From contig NZ_CP050440.1 of the NCBI RefSeq assembly GCF_011769525.1, positions 4,217,501-4,281,500 of the forward strand: 64,000 nucleotides of DNA, in the 5' to 3' direction. A program made the position numbers and the translations under genes. Source of the stretch: Tolypothrix sp. PCC 7910. GTDB taxonomy: Bacteria; Cyanobacteriota; Cyanobacteriia; Cyanobacteriales; Nostocaceae. Below are positions 54,998 through 63,680 of this stretch, one piece after another (position 1 is the stretch's first letter; each line of letters begins with the position of its first letter). The notes below the pieces were generated by a model. It searched no databases. It was given only the letters and a program-made list of their open reading frames with translations, and was not told the origin of the DNA.

Positions 54998-56316
54998 AAT
55001 AACGAGTGGTAATTTCCGTTCTAATCAATATAGCTATTCAAGCAAATCAAATAACATCAGTGTGTATCAAGTTGCCAGTTTTCGCTAATTTTTTTGCTGA
55101 CTCTATAGGCTACGTGATAGCAGCAATCTCAAAGAGTATGAAGAAAAATTTCCTACTATTCTTTTTGAGGTTGTCTAAAAAGTCTTGGTTGATACACTAA
55201 GTAGTTGGTCATTCCCTGAACTCACGCTCAACAAGGAAGAGTTGTAGCCTGAAATTTACCCTCTTTTCTAAGTTAGCTTAGAGGTGAGCCATAACCAAAT
55301 ATCTGCACTTGTAAGCTAAATACTCTCTGGAGGATGCTGGTTCTCAAATGATTCATGCTCTTGACGGTACTTGGCTGAGAATTGACTGATTAAACGCTAT
55401 TTTTTCATAGCAACCCCCTATGATGCTAGCTAAATTAATAATCAATTATGTATTACTAGCTATAGACAATAGATGATTTAGCTTAGTGTACAAAAAGCCC
55501 AACCTTCAACCCATCCCTTTTTAGGGAGAAGGGTAACAGGGGAAAGGTTAAGGGAAAAAGTTCAAAAGTCATTAGTCATTTCCTCCCCGTCCTCCTGTTT
55601 GATATTCATCCTGGCTAGTTCCTATAACTTGGGATAGATATATGCATAGAGAGCACATCTGCTATAGTCCAATATCTGAGAAAAAAATGAAAATTACAAT
55701 TACCTCATAGAGCGATCGCACTTTTATAAAGTGGTCATCTAGCGTTCGTTGTTCGCAGTAGCATCTCTGAAGGAGAAGAGGTTGGCGCAGCCATCGCCTA
55801 TCTTTTACTGTGGAAATTGGTATAGATACGAGAAATTTAATTGCCTAAAGACTAGCAATGGCAAAACTCATAAGTATAATCTTCACCACTGGCGATGAAG
55901 CAGGTTCAATATCTGTTACACCACATGAAAGAAATGGGCTGGGGATTAGTATTTGTCTCTCTCATCTTCACCCTGCGGGTAAGCTGTTAAGCATATAAGA
56001 AAGCACATCAAGACCCCGGAGCAGGTTCGCCAGGCGCTCACCCTCTCCCCTTGGAATAAGACTGCGCTGTCTCACCGCTACGCGTGTACATCTTCCCTAT
56101 GCCCTTCATTCCAATGCTTGTCAGTTAAAGAGAAAAAGGGGAATAGGAAAAGGGAAAGAAAAAACCTTTAACCGTTCGCCAGGCGCTCACGGCGTTCGCG
56201 AACAGCGTCCCGCAGGGAAGCCCTTAATCTTTAACCTTTTCCCAAAACCAATTTTGGGTTCAAAACGCTTAACCAAGTAGTATTGCCCCATCCTCCTTCT
56301 TGGAATTTCTCACCAC
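54998..56316. other. 1319-bp gene-free region with decayed repeats
   Basis: No convincing coding frame on either strand. It holds two GTTCGCCAGGCGCTCAC copies (56026-56042 and 56175-56191), the second followed by GGCGTTCGCGAACAGCG. A hairpin-like AAGTTAGCTTAGAGG and C/T- and A/G-rich tracts near 55510-55560 are also present. The stretch 55150-55400 (GAGGTTGTCTAAAAAGTCTT nearby) might be a decayed insertion sequence end, but no transposase fragment is readable. Confidence 0.5.
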
Positions 56317-56772
56317 CTAAAACGGCATCAACGCATCCACTCTCCCCAAAACTGCCATATCTTCTGCGTCTAATTCCATTGGTGTGCCGCTACGAATTAG
56401 TTCAGAAAAATCTTCGTTTGGCACCATAATTGTTAATGTATACAAGCGAGAAGCACCTGTATTTTTAATTAAATGAGTGCCTGTTGGTGGCACTAATAAA
56501 CTATCTCCAGTTTTAATTGCAACTTTCTTCCCATCGCAAATAGCTACCCCTTCTCCTTTGAGAACAAAAAACATTTCTACTGCCCATTGATGACGATTTG
56601 GTGGTGTCTGTCCGCCGACATCAAAAATCTCGACACAGCAAGTTAAAGAAGTATTTGCATTGGCTGTATCAAAGATAATCGCTAAACGATTAGAATCATT
56701 GGGGCCGATGCGGTAAACTTGGTAATCTTTGGGAGATTTAATCACAGGAATTACGCAACGAGTAGCGTGCAT
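56317..56772 (-). CDS. Cupin-domain protein
   Basis: 151 residues; AGGAG 9-13 bases before ATG 56772. A single cupin barrel: motif 1 is PPNRHQWAVEMFFVLKGEG (His and Glu metal ligands visible), motif 2 is GDSLLVPPTGTHLIKN (His). It may bind a metal and a small molecule, or be a dioxygenase- or isomerase-like enzyme. It is downstream of the isochorismatase-family gene on the same strand (104-bp gap), so a role in the same catabolic step is plausible. Confidence 0.87.
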   Translation of the reverse strand: MHATRCVIPVIKSPKDYQVYRIGPNDSNRLAIIFDTANANTSLTCCVEIFDVGGQTPPNRHQWAVEMFFVLKGEGVAICDGKKVAIKTGDSLLVPPTGTHLIKNTGASRLYTLTIMVPNEDFSELIRSGTPMELDAEDMAVLGRVDALMPF

Positions 56773-56828
56773 TTATGTATCTCCTAATTGGGGACTGGGG
56801 ACTGGGAGGGGAATAACTTTTAATTCTT

Positions 56829-56857
56829 GTAAAGACGCGATTAATCGCGTCTCTGCA
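56829..56857. repeat. GACGCGAT/ATCGCGTC hairpin repeat
   Basis: AAGACGCGATTAATCGCGTCT forms a tight palindrome in the cupin-isochorismatase gap. It belongs to the same family as 3783-3805 and 34841-34866. Confidence 0.8.
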
Positions 56858-56876
56858 ACTCTTGACTCAGCACTCA

Positions 56877-57656
56877 TTACTCAGCACTGTTGTCCAGGGC
56901 TGTTAAAATTGCTTGGGAATCGGTGACAAAACCGAAGCATTGTTTGACGTTATATAGTGTTGCTAACCAACAATAATCGGGGGATGTTGTGGCTGTACAA
57001 TCTTTAACTAAAATGCAGTCATATCCTAAAAAATTCGCATCACATAGGGTAGACATTACACATTGATCGGCATTAACACCAGCGAAGAATAATGTAGTCT
57101 TTCCTAGGTTCCGCAAGATACTATCTAAAGGTGTGTCCCAAAATCCACTCATGCGGTATTTATCGATAAGAATATCTTCTGGTAACTGTTGCAGTTCCTC
57201 TACTACTGCGGCTGCCCAACTCCCAGCCATAAGTACTCTAGCACCATTGGTAGGTAAGGGATGGCCTAAGCCTATGCCTTCGCCTGTGGGATTGTAGACG
57301 TGATGCAAACCAGCACTAATATTTAGTAGATCGGGACGGTTTCCCCAATTCAGCCAAATTATAGGGACAGCTGCGCCACGCAGTTGGGGAAGTAAATTTT
57401 GTAAAGGTGCTATTGGCTGACGGGCTGGGGTAATATCTACACCAATATGCGCTAACCAGCCGTCAGGGTGGCAAAAGTCGTTCTGCATATCAACGACGAT
57501 AATGGCAGCTTTTGCTAAGTCAAGGCGTAGGGTTTTAGTTTCTGTTGATAAGATAGCGGGTTGTGGGGTCTTTTGAGGACGTGTAATATCTGCGATCGCA
57601 TGATTGACTGTCCAAGCATTTGGTGCAACTCCTAAAGAGTGAAAAGGCTGATTCAT
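56877..57656 (-). CDS. Isochorismatase-family cysteine hydrolase
   Basis: 259 residues. The catalytic triad of the family is visible: Asp56 (VVDMQNDF), Lys166 (LIDKYRMSGFW) and Cys199 (GVNADQCVMST). The ~45-residue N-terminal extension before the core is unusual in length. Relatives hydrolyse amide or carbamoyl bonds (nicotinamidase, N-carbamoylsarcosine amidase, biuret and ureidoacrylate hydrolases) or enol ethers. It is divergent, across 83 bp, from a ring-deaminating type amidohydrolase, suggesting breakdown of a nitrogen heterocycle. Substrate not decided. Confidence 0.92.
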   Translation of the reverse strand: MNQPFHSLGVAPNAWTVNHAIADITRPQKTPQPAILSTETKTLRLDLAKAAIIVVDMQNDFCHPDGWLAHIGVDITPARQPIAPLQNLLPQLRGAAVPIIWLNWGNRPDLLNISAGLHHVYNPTGEGIGLGHPLPTNGARVLMAGSWAAAVVEELQQLPEDILIDKYRMSGFWDTPLDSILRNLGKTTLFFAGVNADQCVMSTLCDANFLGYDCILVKDCTATTSPDYCWLATLYNVKQCFGFVTDSQAILTALDNSAE

Positions 57657-57739
57657 AAAATTGCAACACCCAACACCATTTTCTCTTTTGTAACCTGAAA
57701 TTCACTTAGGCGTTCGATTACTTAATTAAGGTTAAAATC

Positions 57740-59143
57740 ATGAAGTTTACTATCCAGAATGTTTTGACTGTCACAGATGATGCTTATGCAACTGTTGATG
57801 TCCAAATTGCGGACGGTAAAATTGCTGCTATCGGCCCTAATTTAGATGTTATTGGCACGGTAATTGATGGTACTCATCAACTGTTGCTTCCTGGGTTTAT
57901 TAACGCCCATACCCATTCTTCGGAAATGTGGCAACGTGGAGCTATCCGTCCCTTACCTTTAGAATTATGGTTGGCGGCACTGTATGAATTTTCCCAACTC
58001 GACTTAGAAAAGGTTTATCTTAGCGCTTTAGGAACGGCGGTGGAAACCTTACTTTCTGGGGGTACGAGTGTAGTAGATCATTTGGTGTTAATTCCTGGAC
58101 AAGAATATGAAACTATTGCAGCAGCAACTCGCGCTTACACAGAAGTAGGAATTCGTGCTTTTATTGCCCCATTAATTCAAGATGAATCTTTGACAGCCGG
58201 GATACCATCCGGAGAAGCACAACAAAACCATGAGCCTTATTTTCGCTCAACTGCCGCTACTTTAGAAATTATCGAAGCAGTTGTACAGGAATTGCATCGC
58301 CCGGATGAGGGTGTAAGTATTTTAGTTGCCCCAACAGGAATTCAATTGTGTAGTGATGCTTTGTTTACTGGCTGTATTGAATTAAGCGATCGCTATAATC
58401 TGAGTCGCCACTCGCACTTGCTGGAAACTAGGGCGCAGGAAAAACTCGCCCAAGAGAAATATGGTTGTTCGGCGGTAGAACATCTGAAGCGGATTGGCTA
58501 TTTAAGCGATCGCACTTCTTTAGCCCATTGTGTCTGGTTAAGTGAAGCTGATATTGATATCCTTGCAGAAACCCAATCTACAGTTGTTCATAATCCCCTC
58601 AGTAACTTGCGGCTAGGTAGCGGTATTGCCCCAATTTTGAAATATCAGCAAGCGGGAGTTAATGTGACTTTTGGTTGTGATGGTGCATCTAGTAATGATT
58701 CCCAAGATTTATTAGAAGCTATTAAGATTGGGTCAATTTTGCATAACGTTACAGACTTAGATTATCAGCAATGGATTACACCCCGGCAAGCTGTAGAAAT
58801 GGCATCTTTAGGCGGGGCTAAAGGAATAAATTTTGCCGATAAAATTGGTTCTTTGGAGGTAGGGAAGCAAGCCGATTTAGTACTTTACGATCTCACCCAT
58901 TTATCGTTACTACCTCGTACAGATCCTATCGGTTTATTAGTGTTAGGCAGACCCAGTAATGTAGTTAATAGTGCATGGGTAAATGGTAAACAAATTGTTG
59001 CTAATGGCAAAGTTACCACTATAAATGTTGATGATTTGCGACAACAAATATTCCACCAAAGCCAGTGGGATACTCAGCGCCAGTCGCAAACTGTAGACCA
59101 ACTCGCAGCACATTATCGTTCAGTTATGGGTTTGAGCCAATAA
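57740..59143 (+). CDS. Amidohydrolase (chlorohydrolase / aminohydrolase family)
   Basis: 467 residues. Metal-dependent TIM-barrel hydrolase: metal ligands His57 and His59 (NAHTHSSE), His226 (RHSHLLET), probable catalytic His263 (SLAHCVWL) and Asp314 (FGCDGASSND). The small beta-sandwich around it is formed by VDVQIADGKIAAIGPN and GSLEVGKQADLVLYDL. This is the subgroup of TrzN/AtzA-type hydrolases, guanine deaminase and S-adenosylhomocysteine/methylthioadenosine deaminases, acting on amino- or halo-substituted heterocycles. Divergent from the isochorismatase-family gene; the shared 83-bp gap should hold both promoters. Confidence 0.92.
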   Translation: MKFTIQNVLTVTDDAYATVDVQIADGKIAAIGPNLDVIGTVIDGTHQLLLPGFINAHTHSSEMWQRGAIRPLPLELWLAALYEFSQLDLEKVYLSALGTAVETLLSGGTSVVDHLVLIPGQEYETIAAATRAYTEVGIRAFIAPLIQDESLTAGIPSGEAQQNHEPYFRSTAATLEIIEAVVQELHRPDEGVSILVAPTGIQLCSDALFTGCIELSDRYNLSRHSHLLETRAQEKLAQEKYGCSAVEHLKRIGYLSDRTSLAHCVWLSEADIDILAETQSTVVHNPLSNLRLGSGIAPILKYQQAGVNVTFGCDGASSNDSQDLLEAIKIGSILHNVTDLDYQQWITPRQAVEMASLGGAKGINFADKIGSLEVGKQADLVLYDLTHLSLLPRTDPIGLLVLGRPSNVVNSAWVNGKQIVANGKVTTINVDDLRQQIFHQSQWDTQRQSQTVDQLAAHYRSVMGLSQ

Positions 59144-59310
59144 TTACTAATTCGTAATTCGTAATACCCTACGGGAAGCGCAAAGCGCTACGTAATTCGT
59201 AATTACTATAGGACTCATATCTGATTTGTTATGTTCACGTAGGATGCGTTACGTTAGCGCTAACGCATCCGCACCAAAGCTTCCTTCTAACTCAACACCA
59301 GCCAATTTCT

Positions 59311-59411
59311 ATACCAATTTGAACAAAGAATGCAACAGATTGTAGGGGCAAGGCAGTGCCTTGACCTCTAGAATATATTGATGTGTCGCAAACATTATGT
59401 GATTTGGTATT
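59311..59411 (+). repeat. Element B copy
   Basis: 101 bp, ATACCAATTTGAACAAAGAATGC...GGGGCAAGGCAGTGCCTTGACC...ATTATGTGATTTGGTATT, in the same orientation as 26919-27020. Confidence 0.9.
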
Positions 59412-59440
59412 ACCTCATGCACATGAAAACTGCTCTAAAT

Positions 59441-59477
59441 AAAAAGCTGCAAAATTATTTAAATCTTGCAGCTTTTT
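59441..59477. terminator. Bidirectional rho-independent terminator
   Basis: AAAAAGCTGCAA and TTGCAGCTTTTT form a perfect 12-bp stem with A- and T-tracts on either side, suited to termination in both directions. It lies about 300 bp past the amidohydrolase gene and just beyond grxD. Confidence 0.75.
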
Positions 59478-59503
59478 AATATTACTAAAATCAGATAATG
59501 CAA

Positions 59504-59534
59504 AATAACCTCTGCTTTTCCAGCAGAGATTATT
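59504..59534 (-). terminator. Terminator of grxD
   Basis: AATAACCTCTGC and GCAGAGATTATT pair with one mismatch across a 7-base loop, 10 bp past the grxD stop on the minus strand. The T-tract is short. Confidence 0.6.
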
Positions 59535-59543
59535 TAGATGTAT

Positions 59544-59867
59544 TTAGGAAGCTAATGCTACTTCTACTAACTGCTGTAATTCACCTTTTTGGTACAGTTC
59601 AATTAAGATATCTGAACCGCCAATAAATTCACCATCAATAAACACTTGGGGAATTGTTGGCCAGTTAGAATATTCTTTAATTCCTTGACGAATATCGGCA
59701 TCTGAAAGCACGTCATAAGTCTCGAAGGGTACACCCAAAGTGTTAAGAATCTGCACAACGTTGTTAGAAAAACCACATTGAGGCATTAACTTGTTTCCCT
59801 TCATGAAAACAAAAATCTTGTTTTGTTTGATCAGGTTATCAATTTTTTCTTGAGTTTCTGGTGACAT
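59544..59867 (-). CDS. grxD: Monothiol glutaredoxin (CGFS type)
   Basis: 107 residues, the usual size. Active-site PQCGFS gives the monothiol CGFS class that binds a [2Fe-2S] cluster with glutathione and hands it on. KGNKLMPQCGFSNN, WPTIPQVFIDGEFIGGSDI (cis-Pro and glutathione-binding residues) are intact; most homologues read KGTPEMPQCGFS, so the loop Lys-Gly-Asn-Lys-Leu is slightly unusual. It is the second gene after bolA (59-bp gap, same strand); CGFS glutaredoxins and BolA proteins form Fe-S heterocomplexes, so the operon matches a known partnership. Confidence 0.96.
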   Translation of the reverse strand: MSPETQEKIDNLIKQNKIFVFMKGNKLMPQCGFSNNVVQILNTLGVPFETYDVLSDADIRQGIKEYSNWPTIPQVFIDGEFIGGSDILIELYQKGELQQLVEVALAS

Positions 59868-59926
59868 GGTTTTGATGTTTCCTACTTTTGCTTATAGTCG
59901 AGAATCAACAGTCAGTATTTAAACTG

Positions 59927-60184
59927 CTAAGAAGCGGCTGTTGTCTGCCAAGCTTCAGGAGTATAAGTTTTTAATGCTAGGGCGTGAATTGCTTCAGTTG
60001 ACATAGCTTGCCGCAAAGCACCGTAAACTAACTGGTGTTGTTGTACCAGTCTCTTACCTGCAAACTGCGATGAAACTACTGTCACCTGATAGTGGTCACC
60101 ACCACCAGTCAAATCTTGCACTTGAATCTGGGCATCTGGCAGTTCCGCTTTGATCATTGCCTCAACCTGCTGCGGACTAATCAT
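59927..60184 (-). CDS. bolA: BolA family protein
   Basis: 85 residues from ATG 60184, preceded by AGGA; a longer frame to 60289 enters non-conserved sequence. BolA fold: [38 protein letters not shown], with the GGGDHYQV loop, [19 protein letters not shown] (the conserved His is a cluster ligand) and [14 protein letters not shown]. Works with the CGFS glutaredoxin encoded next to it in iron-sulfur sensing or trafficking (family knowledge). Confidence 0.95.
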   Translation of the reverse strand: MISPQQVEAMIKAELPDAQIQVQDLTGGGDHYQVTVVSSQFAGKRLVQQHQLVYGALRQAMSTEAIHALALKTYTPEAWQTTAAS

Positions 60185-60391
60185 CGCAATTCCTGAAAAA
60201 ACTTCTTTTCTATTATTAACAGATATAGAGCGATCGCCTTTACCAGTTGCAACTTTTGGCAGGTTTACGGCTAAACGCTCTCTAGGCAACGTTTTTGAGA
60301 ATTACCTTAACGGCTGGCAGTTAATTCTATCCTACCATTAGGGCATTGAGATGCCACGGCTGTAACAAAAGAGAAAATTGCTAAATTTTGA

Positions 60392-60988
60392 TTATTTTTG
60401 AGAAGAAGAACTCCCACCTTGGCGGGGATAGGGAGTATCGACAAAACCTAACTCCAATAACTGTTGGTAAGCTTTCTTGCCTAATTCTCTAGTAGGGTTT
60501 TGACTTTTGATAATTTGAATGAGCAATGGTACAGCTAATTCTGACTTATTTTGTGCCCGATGTACTAATGCCAGTCTATAGGTGGCTTCATCTCGCTTCT
60601 GGGCGCTCTCTAGAGCTTTTTTGCGCTGAGAATCAGAAACTCTGGTGTCAATTCCCGAAAAACTAGAGTTGAGATCTTGGTAAAAATTAGATAGCTGGTT
60701 AAAAACTTGACGTGCTTCTTGGAGTTTATTCGCAGCTACGTCATATTTTTGAGACTCAACAGCAGCTTGTGCTTCGTTCATGAGGCGATCGCCGCTCTCA
60801 ATGCTCAATAGGGTGTTATTTTGCGTGACAGGACGCAGGTTATTGGGATTGTTAGGATCAATTGGTTGTGCTTGGTTATTGCTGGGTAAATTAATTACCT
60901 GAGCATTCACTGGTGGTAGCAGACTGAGGGCTGCTATAAGTGATAAACAACTGAAGCGCATCCAGGGAACAGCAGCAGCTAGATTCAT
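60392..60988 (-). CDS. Secreted helical-repeat protein, function unknown
   Basis: 198 residues from ATG 60988 (MNLAAAVPWMRFSCLSLIAAL); a longer frame to 61078 adds a poor extension. Signal peptide with cleavage after VNAQ (about residue 30). A Pro/Asn-rich spacer (30-60) precedes three or four amphipathic helices resembling TPR: ESGDRLMNEAQAAVESQKYDVAANKLQEARQVF, then KKALESAQKRDEATYRLALVHRAQNKSELAVPLLIQIIKSQNPTRELGKKAYQQLLELG. It ends in a Ser-rich tail. Likely periplasmic and protein-binding. Divergent from the subtilase gene across 171 bp. Confidence 0.8.
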   Translation of the reverse strand: MNLAAAVPWMRFSCLSLIAALSLLPPVNAQVINLPSNNQAQPIDPNNPNNLRPVTQNNTLLSIESGDRLMNEAQAAVESQKYDVAANKLQEARQVFNQLSNFYQDLNSSFSGIDTRVSDSQRKKALESAQKRDEATYRLALVHRAQNKSELAVPLLIQIIKSQNPTRELGKKAYQQLLELGFVDTPYPRQGGSSSSQK

Positions 60989-61159
60989 GGGATCAAATCG
61001 TGCGACAAATATATAAAAAGTAACGGAAACTTCGGGTATCTTAACTCTGTTTTCGTCTTTGACCAAGCAAAGTAACATACTAAGTTTCTTTGTTTTAGAC
61101 TGAAAAGCAGCTTAAATGTGTTCCCTTAGCCCATAATCATAGTATCTAAAAGTGTTCCT

Positions 61160-63262
61160 ATGAATGATCCCATCAATTTGGCAAATTCTGGCAACACCGG
61201 TGTACCTGCCAGCAATTTAGGCTTAGTATTACAACGCGGTGGTGAAGAATTAATTTTAGAAAAGGTTTTGGATCGTTTCAGTGTTCGTCTTTCTAGCGAT
61301 ATTCCTCCTGAACAATTATCACAATTGAGTTGGGGAACTTGGCAGCGTAGCATTCCCCAAGCAAGGCTAGAAATTTTGACGGTTGCACCCAATGAATTAG
61401 ACAAAGCAATGTCCCAAGCACGTGCTGATCAAAATGTTGCTTTTGCCAGCCATATTTACAAACTCAAAGATAATCCTGGGACTTTTGTTTATCTTAATGA
61501 CCAAATTACAATTCAATTTGCAGATGCAGTTGATGCAGCTAAAATCAATGCTCTTTCCCTGTCCTTTAACCTAGTACAAGATAAACCAGTCCTGGGTCTA
61601 CCTAACACTTTTGTATTTCTTGTCAGCAAACAAGCCACAGAAAATCCCATTAAAATTGCTAATCAATTACAAGGAATTAAAGAAGTCTTAGCGGCTGAAC
61701 CGAATATTTTGGTTCGCCAAGAAACTCATTACAAACCCCGTGATCCCCTTTATCCTAAGCAATGGTATCTCAACCACAATGGCAGCAACCAATTAGCAGC
61801 AGGTTCTCATATTTCTGTGGAATCGGCTTGGGATATTACTCGCGGTGTTCGTTCTGTGGTTGTGGCGGTGGTAGATGATTCTTTTGACTTGAACCATCCA
61901 GATTTTCAAGGTAGCGGTAAAATTGTTGCCCCGAGAGATTTGAAAGAAAATGACTTTTTACCTTTACCAGATGTAGAGGAAACTAGCCACGGTACAGCTT
62001 GTGCAGGTTTAGCTGTAGCCGAAGAGAATGGTAAAGGTATTGTCGGAGTTGCCCCTGGTTGTGCTTTAATGCCCATTCGCACCACTGGTTTTTTAGATGA
62101 TGAATCGATTGAAGATATTTTCAATTGGGCAATTGAAAAGGGCGCTAGTGTAATTTCTTGCAGTTGGGGAGCATCAGCTGTTTATTTCCCCTTATCTTTG
62201 CGCCAAAGCGCAGCTATTACCCGTGCCGCTACCAAAGGACGCAATGGTAAAGGCTGCGTGATTTTGTTTGCGGCTGGTAACGCCAACCGCCCGATTAGCG
62301 GTACGGTGTTTGAGCGTAATTGGCCAAAAAATTTACTGTCAGGTGATACAGATTGGCTCAGTGGTTTTGCTGTACATGCAGATGTGTTGGCCATCTCAGC
62401 GGCTAACAGTTTGGCTAAGAAATCTGCCTATAGCAATTGGGGTGAAAACATTGCCGTATGTGCTCCAAGTAACAACGCTCCCCCTGGGATGTGGTTTCAG
62501 GATCAAGGGTTTATGGAAACACAACCTGCGATCGCCACTACACTATCAGGATTAGGAATGCTAACTACTGACCAATTAGGTGCAGCTGGTTACGATGCTG
62601 GGGATTTTACCAGCAACTTTGGCGGTACTTCCGCCGCAACTCCTGTAGTTGCTGGCGTAGCAGCCCTAATTCTCTCCGCAAATCCCGATTTAACCGCTAA
62701 ACAAGTTAGGCGGATATTGCAAGAAACCGCCGATAAAATTGTGGACACCAACCCCGATCCGCAACTGGGTTTAAAGGAAGGAACCTATGATAGTAACGGT
62801 CATTCCCAATGGTTCGGTTATGGTAAAATCAACGCCGCCAAAGCAGTACAAGCAGCACAGCAAATGCGTGCAGGTACACCAACTGTCACCAAGCAAATAA
62901 AGGGCAGAAATGATAGTAAATTAGGAATTCCAGATAACAATAGGCAAGGAATAAAAAGTGCGATCGCCATTTCTGAGGCGAGTCTAATTCAAGATATTCA
63001 AATAACAGTTAATATTACCCACGATTTCTTAGGTGATTTAGAAATCTATGTAATTGCTCCCAATAACCAACCAGTTTTATTACAAAACCGTACCTTAGGC
63101 CGTCGTACCAACTTACAAACAACTTATACAGTGCGATCGCATCCAGCCCTCAAACAGCTGCTATCCATATCAGCTAAAGGTAACTGGCAATTGCAAATTA
63201 TTGATTATGTACCCCAAGATATCGGTCAGCTTAATAGTTGGGAATTAATTTTAAGTGTTTAG
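61160..63262 (+). CDS. Subtilisin-family protease with C-terminal P-domain
   Basis: 700 residues. A prodomain-like region (about 20-190) without an evident signal peptide precedes the S8 peptidase core: Asp239 (VAVVDDSFDL), His277 (TSHGTACAGLA) and Ser491 (GGTSAATPVVAG), with oxyanion Asn in FAAGNANRP. The C-terminal ~100 residues (ISEASLIQDIQITVNITHDFLGDLEIYVIAPNNQPVLL...GQLNSWELIL) form a proprotein-convertase P-domain, usual in kexin-like enzymes. Size and plan recall the calcium-dependent protease PrcA of Anabaena. All catalytic residues are intact. The lack of a Sec signal suggests a cytoplasmic location, as for that protease family in cyanobacteria (inference). Confidence 0.93.
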   Translation: MNDPINLANSGNTGVPASNLGLVLQRGGEELILEKVLDRFSVRLSSDIPPEQLSQLSWGTWQRSIPQARLEILTVAPNELDKAMSQARADQNVAFASHIYKLKDNPGTFVYLNDQITIQFADAVDAAKINALSLSFNLVQDKPVLGLPNTFVFLVSKQATENPIKIANQLQGIKEVLAAEPNILVRQETHYKPRDPLYPKQWYLNHNGSNQLAAGSHISVESAWDITRGVRSVVVAVVDDSFDLNHPDFQGSGKIVAPRDLKENDFLPLPDVEETSHGTACAGLAVAEENGKGIVGVAPGCALMPIRTTGFLDDESIEDIFNWAIEKGASVISCSWGASAVYFPLSLRQSAAITRAATKGRNGKGCVILFAAGNANRPISGTVFERNWPKNLLSGDTDWLSGFAVHADVLAISAANSLAKKSAYSNWGENIAVCAPSNNAPPGMWFQDQGFMETQPAIATTLSGLGMLTTDQLGAAGYDAGDFTSNFGGTSAATPVVAGVAALILSANPDLTAKQVRRILQETADKIVDTNPDPQLGLKEGTYDSNGHSQWFGYGKINAAKAVQAAQQMRAGTPTVTKQIKGRNDSKLGIPDNNRQGIKSAIAISEASLIQDIQITVNITHDFLGDLEIYVIAPNNQPVLLQNRTLGRRTNLQTTYTVRSHPALKQLLSISAKGNWQLQIIDYVPQDIGQLNSWELILSV

Positions 63263-63465
63263 GGCATAGGGCATTGGGCATAGGGCATTGGGCATAGGGC
63301 ATTGGAAATAATAGCAGGTTGAAAAAAGAATGCGAAAGATACACACACTAAAAGCCTTGTTCTGTCTAAATTCTTAATTTTGAATTTTGTAGACTTGCAG
63401 GGCTTACCATAAGGTATTTTTACTTTTGAATTGGTATAAGAAATTGTGTATGAGGTATTAGCTAT
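63263..63465. repeat. STRR repeats and degenerate element B fragments
   Basis: GGGCATA/GGGCATT heptamers at 63262-63304, then GAAAAAAGAATGCGAAAGAT and TTTGAATTGGTATAAG (63427-63440), which recall the two ends of element B with its centre lost. Confidence 0.5.
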
Positions 63466-63663
63466 TAAGTAAGTTAGGGGAAATAAACCGAACTATGCTA
63501 AGAAACTTAAATATGCTGGAAACCCTTACCAATGTCGCCACTTGCTTCTCCCAAGGGGAGACGCTACGCGAACAAGCCGGGCAACCCGTCCAACGCAGTG
63601 GCTTACCAATGACAAAGGACAAATGACAGCCTTCGCCAGTTATCTTGAATTGCGCCAACCTAA
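63466..63663. repeat. Element D copy
   Basis: Left arm TAAGTAAGTTAGGGGAAATA...CGAACTATGCTAAGAAAC...CTTACCAATG. The core shares the CAAGGGGAGACGCTACGCGA and CCCGTCCAACGCAGTGG segments with 50976-51292 and ends GACAAAGGACAAATGACAGCC. The right end has decayed (CCAACCTAATTA). The minus-strand frame over it is spurious. Confidence 0.85.
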
Positions 63664-63680
63664 TTAAACAAATGACAAAA

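Larger units (their letters stand above)
59144..59503. repeat. Intergenic region with TAATTCG, hairpin and element B repeats
   Basis: TAATTCG heptamers flank a GGGAAGCGCAAAGCGC palindrome (59146-59205). A GGATGCGTTACGTTAGCGCTAACGCATCC hairpin is at 59241-59269, and element B at 59311-59411. Hairpins next to the grxD 3' end are listed separately. Confidence 0.75.

Noticed and set aside
55150-55400. Possible insertion-sequence remnant (GGTTGTCTAAAAAGTC-like end)
   Set aside because: No matching opposite end, target duplication or transposase-like translation could be read, so it is mentioned only as a note in the region entry.
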